NCBI RefSeq assembly: GCF_001592105.1
Contig: NZ_BCWE01000009.1
Location: 86,261-150,260 of the forward strand
Reading direction: 5' to 3'
Length of the DNA stretch: 64,000 nt
DNA from: Desulfolucanica intricata
Lineage (GTDB): Bacteria; Bacillota; Desulfotomaculia; Desulfotomaculales; Desulfofarciminaceae
Made by a program: the position numbers and the translations under genes. Below, one piece after another: positions 61,257 through 64,000 of the stretch; positions within the stretch are counted from its first letter, which is position 1, and every line of letters starts with the position of its first letter. The notes below the pieces were generated by a model. That model saw nothing but the letters and a program-made list of their open reading frames with translations. It was not told the origin of the DNA and ran no database searches.

Positions 61257-63653
61257 CTAATCGTTTGTACCACGGAATCTAACATAAAACGTAGTTCCAT
61301 TAGAGTCCGTTTCAACATCTATTGTAGCATTGTGCCTATTAGCAATACTGTAGCAAGTTGCCATACCTAAGCCTGTTCCGGTATCTTTAGTAGTAAAGAA
61401 AGGGGTTCCTAGCTTCGCTAATACCTCAGGCTTAATCCCTTGACCTTGATCCCGTACAGATAAAACTATTTCATCACCATCTATAAAGGTACTTATTGTT
61501 AGGATCCCACTTGAGGTCATAGCTTCTAATCCATTCCTGGCAAGGTTTAGAATTAACTGGCGAATTTCTTTTTCATCTAATAATAGGTTAGGAATTTCCT
61601 CAAGTTCTAGTTTTATATATTTATCAGATACCATTGCATCTGCTTGAATCAAGGGAAATAACGTTTTTAAGATGGAGTTTAGGTTCTGTAACTGTAAATC
61701 TACTGCCTTAGTTTTAGCTAAGGAGAGGAACTGAGTTATTATTGAATTAGCCCTATCTAATTCATCTATCATTAGGTCGAAAAATTCTTTTTCCTCAGAG
61801 AATTTTTCTTTGCCTTTAAAATATTGTAAAAAACCCCTAACAGTAGTCATAGGGTTCCTAATCTCATGTCCTATTCCGGCTGCCATTTCACCTACTAAGT
61901 TTAATCTACTTAATTTAGCAATTTCCTGCTCTGCCAGCCTTTGATCGGTTACATCAAATATTATTTTTAAGATTAGAGGTGAACCATCGATATCAGTAAA
62001 GGGATGTTCATAAAATCTATATATTTTCCCATCAGGAGAGTTGTATTCCCAGTTATATGGTTGATTTTCCGCAAGTACACGATTCGAATAGCATATAGCA
62101 CAAGGTTCTTTTTCTCCAAGTACCACTTCGTAACAGAATCTATTCCCGGGCTCGCCATAAATATTTCTAAAGTTACGATTTGCATAGCGAATAGTATAGT
62201 CCGGGGCAACAAGTACAATAAAACCTGGAAAGCCCTCTAGAAGGGAATAAAGTCTTTGACGTTCAAATTCAAGTCTTTTCTCAGCCAGTTTCCGTTCGGT
62301 TATATCTTGCATTACACCCAAAATACATTTCTCATTATTAATGTCAACTATTTCAGTAGATAATAACCCCACTCGTATTTCACCTGACTTTGTACGATAT
62401 TTAACCTCCATATTTCTTGTTGAACCCTGATCACGTATTTCTTCCCTAATTTTAGCTCCAACACTTGGACTTAAAGCTAGGTTTAACTCTATAGCTGTAC
62501 GCCCTATTACTTCTTCTCGCTGATAACCCAAATGATAAAGCCAGCTTTCGTTTACGTCAATATATCGCCAATCTCTAAATCTTTTAATAAATATCATACT
62601 AGGACTGGAATTAAAAGCTTTGGAGAAAAGTTCCTCTGAATAACGCAGCTTCTCTTCTGTCCGTTTTCGATCACTAATATCACGAAAATATATTGATAAA
62701 CCTTCTTTAGAGGGATAAACATGAACCTCTGACCATTTATTATAACTATATGAAAAGGCTTCAAAATGAACAGGTATCTGTTGAGATAAAGAAAGGTTGT
62801 ATTTTTCACGGAATATAGGGTTTATACTCGGGAAAACATCCCAATAGACCTTACCGATAAGTTCTTCTCGGTTCCTTTCCCACAATCGCTCTGTTTCTGA
62901 ATTGATGTACACAAACCGCCATTCCTTATCTAAAGTAAAAAAGGCATCAGTTATATTTTCAAGAATACTGATAGTTCGATCATTAGATTTTTTTAATTCC
63001 TCTTCCGCCCACTTACGTTGGATGACAATGGCATAAATATCTGCTAATTGTTCAACCAGTACAAGATCATGTTCAGTATAATCACGGTCTGAGTTAGCCA
63101 CGGCAATCTGACCAACTAAATTTCCATCTATACATGCTGGAACACATAGTACACGATTAATTGGAATATGACCTGGTGGAGTTCCCGTAGACCTAAGGTC
63201 ATTTTTAATATCATTAACAAGTAGGGATTTTTGATTATTTAATACCCAATTCACTAATCCATCATGCTTTTTAAACACTATATCTTTATCTTTTACTTGG
63301 CAGAATTCCCAAATTTCTTTAGTTAATGTTGGACAAACTAAATATCCGGTTTGTTGGTCAATATAACCAACATAACCATATTTGCTACCTGTTAATTCTT
63401 TAGCATACTCCAATATTAGGTAAGATATTTCATCAGAAGATATTTGTAACAATAGTTTATTTAATAAATCTATGATAGCTTCTTTAATTTTTAACTCCTT
63501 AGCCATATCTTTTTCTACCTGTTTACGGAAAGCAGTTTCCTTGGTAAGTTGCTCTCTAAGAGCTTCTATTTCAACTTTTAATGATTTGGTTTCTTCACGT
63601 AATTCATTTAACTCATTTTTAAGCTCGCAAGAAAGTTTGTCTACATCAAGCAC
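61257..63653 (-). CDS. GAF/PAS multi-sensor histidine kinase, cytoplasmic
   Basis: A protein of 798 residues with no membrane helices. Order: coiled coil (10-60), GAF domain (about 70-205), three PAS domains (about 220-340, 345-455, 460-570) and HisKA, with the phospho-acceptor His in A-A-G-I-G-H-E-I-R-N-P-M-T. The HATPase domain has the N box R-N-G-L-E-A-M, D-Q-G-Q-G-I and T-G-T-G-L-G-M. The start is GTG behind GGAGGAA. No response regulator is adjacent. Related enzymes in sporeformers feed the Spo0A phosphorelay; whether this one does is unknown. Confidence 0.88.
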   Translation of the reverse strand: MLDVDKLSCELKNELNELREETKSLKVEIEALREQLTKETAFRKQVEKDMAKELKIKEAIIDLLNKLLLQISSDEISYLILEYAKELTGSKYGYVGYIDQQTGYLVCPTLTKEIWEFCQVKDKDIVFKKHDGLVNWVLNNQKSLLVNDIKNDLRSTGTPPGHIPINRVLCVPACIDGNLVGQIAVANSDRDYTEHDLVLVEQLADIYAIVIQRKWAEEELKKSNDRTISILENITDAFFTLDKEWRFVYINSETERLWERNREELIGKVYWDVFPSINPIFREKYNLSLSQQIPVHFEAFSYSYNKWSEVHVYPSKEGLSIYFRDISDRKRTEEKLRYSEELFSKAFNSSPSMIFIKRFRDWRYIDVNESWLYHLGYQREEVIGRTAIELNLALSPSVGAKIREEIRDQGSTRNMEVKYRTKSGEIRVGLLSTEIVDINNEKCILGVMQDITERKLAEKRLEFERQRLYSLLEGFPGFIVLVAPDYTIRYANRNFRNIYGEPGNRFCYEVVLGEKEPCAICYSNRVLAENQPYNWEYNSPDGKIYRFYEHPFTDIDGSPLILKIIFDVTDQRLAEQEIAKLSRLNLVGEMAAGIGHEIRNPMTTVRGFLQYFKGKEKFSEEKEFFDLMIDELDRANSIITQFLSLAKTKAVDLQLQNLNSILKTLFPLIQADAMVSDKYIKLELEEIPNLLLDEKEIRQLILNLARNGLEAMTSSGILTISTFIDGDEIVLSVRDQGQGIKPEVLAKLGTPFFTTKDTGTGLGMATCYSIANRHNATIDVETDSNGTTFYVRFRGTND

Positions 63654-63844
63654 CTATTTTCCTCCATCCCCAAAGATACAGTATATTTGATTATTATTAT
63701 ATTTAAACATTTAACCTCTGTAACCTTTTAAAAATATATATTGATGGAATTTTTTATAAATCGGTGGAGGAGAGGGAAGCAACCATGATTCAAAACCACA
63801 GGTGTTATTAAGGTGATAGTTTTCATATATACTAAAAAATACAA

Positions 63845-63884
63845 TAGACCTAAAAGATTGATATTTTTCAATCTTTTAGGTCTA
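63845..63884 (-). terminator. Terminator of the rRNA operon
   Basis: TAGACCTAAAAGATTG pairs perfectly with CAATCTTTTAGGTCTA, then ATTGTATTTTTTAG follows on the minus strand. It sits just after the 5S rRNA. Confidence 0.9.
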
Positions 63885-63889
63885 AACTT

Positions 63890-64000
63890 AGTGCAGCAGC
63901 TACCTACTCTCCCAGGGGGTAACCCCAAGTACCATCTCGCCTTTCGAGCTTAACTTCCGTGTTCGAGATCGGGTGTATCTCCGGTATGGCCACTACAAAC
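63890..64000 (-). rRNA. 5S rRNA (5' end at or just beyond window edge)
   Basis: On the minus strand: GTGGCCATACCGGAG near the 5' end, A-C-C-C-G-A-T-C-T-C-G-A-A-C, GGAAGTTAAGCTC, GATGGTACTTGGG and GGGAGAGTAGGTAGC. These are the conserved 5S blocks in order. About 111 of the usual 117 or so bases lie inside the window. Confidence 0.95.

Noticed and set aside
61170..61370. 66-residue plus-strand frame
   Set aside because: More than half lies antisense to the sensor kinase, and there is no ribosome site or family match.
63728..63928. 66-residue minus-strand frame at the window end
   Set aside because: It lies over the 5S rRNA and its terminator; the protein is a by-product of rRNA sequence.

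Overview
The window comes from a motile, endospore-forming, anaerobic, low-to-mid-GC Gram-positive bacterium, most like the Desulfotomaculum/Pelotomaculum branch of the Clostridia. The evidence is a Bacillus/Clostridium-type fla operon, a FliW-CsrA-flagellin module, a CotF-type coat protein, a PdaA-like deacetylase, ThyX, and cobalamin-riboswitch and ThiC-paralogue genes. No species can be named from the sequence alone.

Region 1 (1-18.3 kb, minus strand) is one long flagellar operon: flgB, flgC, fliE, fliF, fliG, fliH, fliI, fliJ, fliK, flgD, a TIGR02530-type gene, flgE, fliL, fliN-like, fliO, fliP, fliQ, fliR, flhB, flhA, flhF, flhG, a PilZ (YcgR-like) gene, and the first 18 codons of a sigma-D/FliA gene. 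No fliM is present. FliK carries a duplicated C-terminal domain. Region 2 (18.6-24.4 kb) holds an orphan HepT-like gene, a broken Rpn-type gene, the flagellin gene with a sigma-D promoter and a predicted CsrA hairpin, small flagellin-linked genes, and a secreted SLH-domain protein that also has a sigma-D-type promoter. Region 3 (24.5-28 kb) has a DinG-type helicase, a CotF-type protein and Rnk.

Region 4 (28-38.8 kb) is the late flagellar block. It contains fliT-like and fliD, a divergent fliS with its own sigma-D promoter, then flgM-flgN-flgK-flgL-fliW-csrA-flaG and motA-motB, followed by FapA and ComFB genes on the other strand. Region 5 (38.8-49.5 kb) is housekeeping: a protein kinase behind a zinc-ribbon gene in the same frame, UbiB/AarF, ComB, four tRNAs, HIT, an M16 protease, ThyX, a ferritin-like protein, a class A beta-lactamase-like protein and a polysaccharide deacetylase.

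Region 6 (49.5-54.5 kb) is the most unusual. A clear cobalamin riboswitch, with its own promoter and terminator, points into a radical-SAM gene broken by an internal inversion. That gene is followed by two tandem ThiC-family genes. The arrangement suggests a decayed bza-type locus for the lower ligand of cobamides. bioB follows upstream with a BirA-type operator. Region 7 (54.5-64 kb) has a MATE exporter, a csoR-copA-copZ copper operon with a perfect palindrome in its promoter, an intergenic array of degenerate hairpin repeats, a DUF2284-type protein, a PAS/GAF sensor kinase, and the 5S rRNA end of an rRNA operon.
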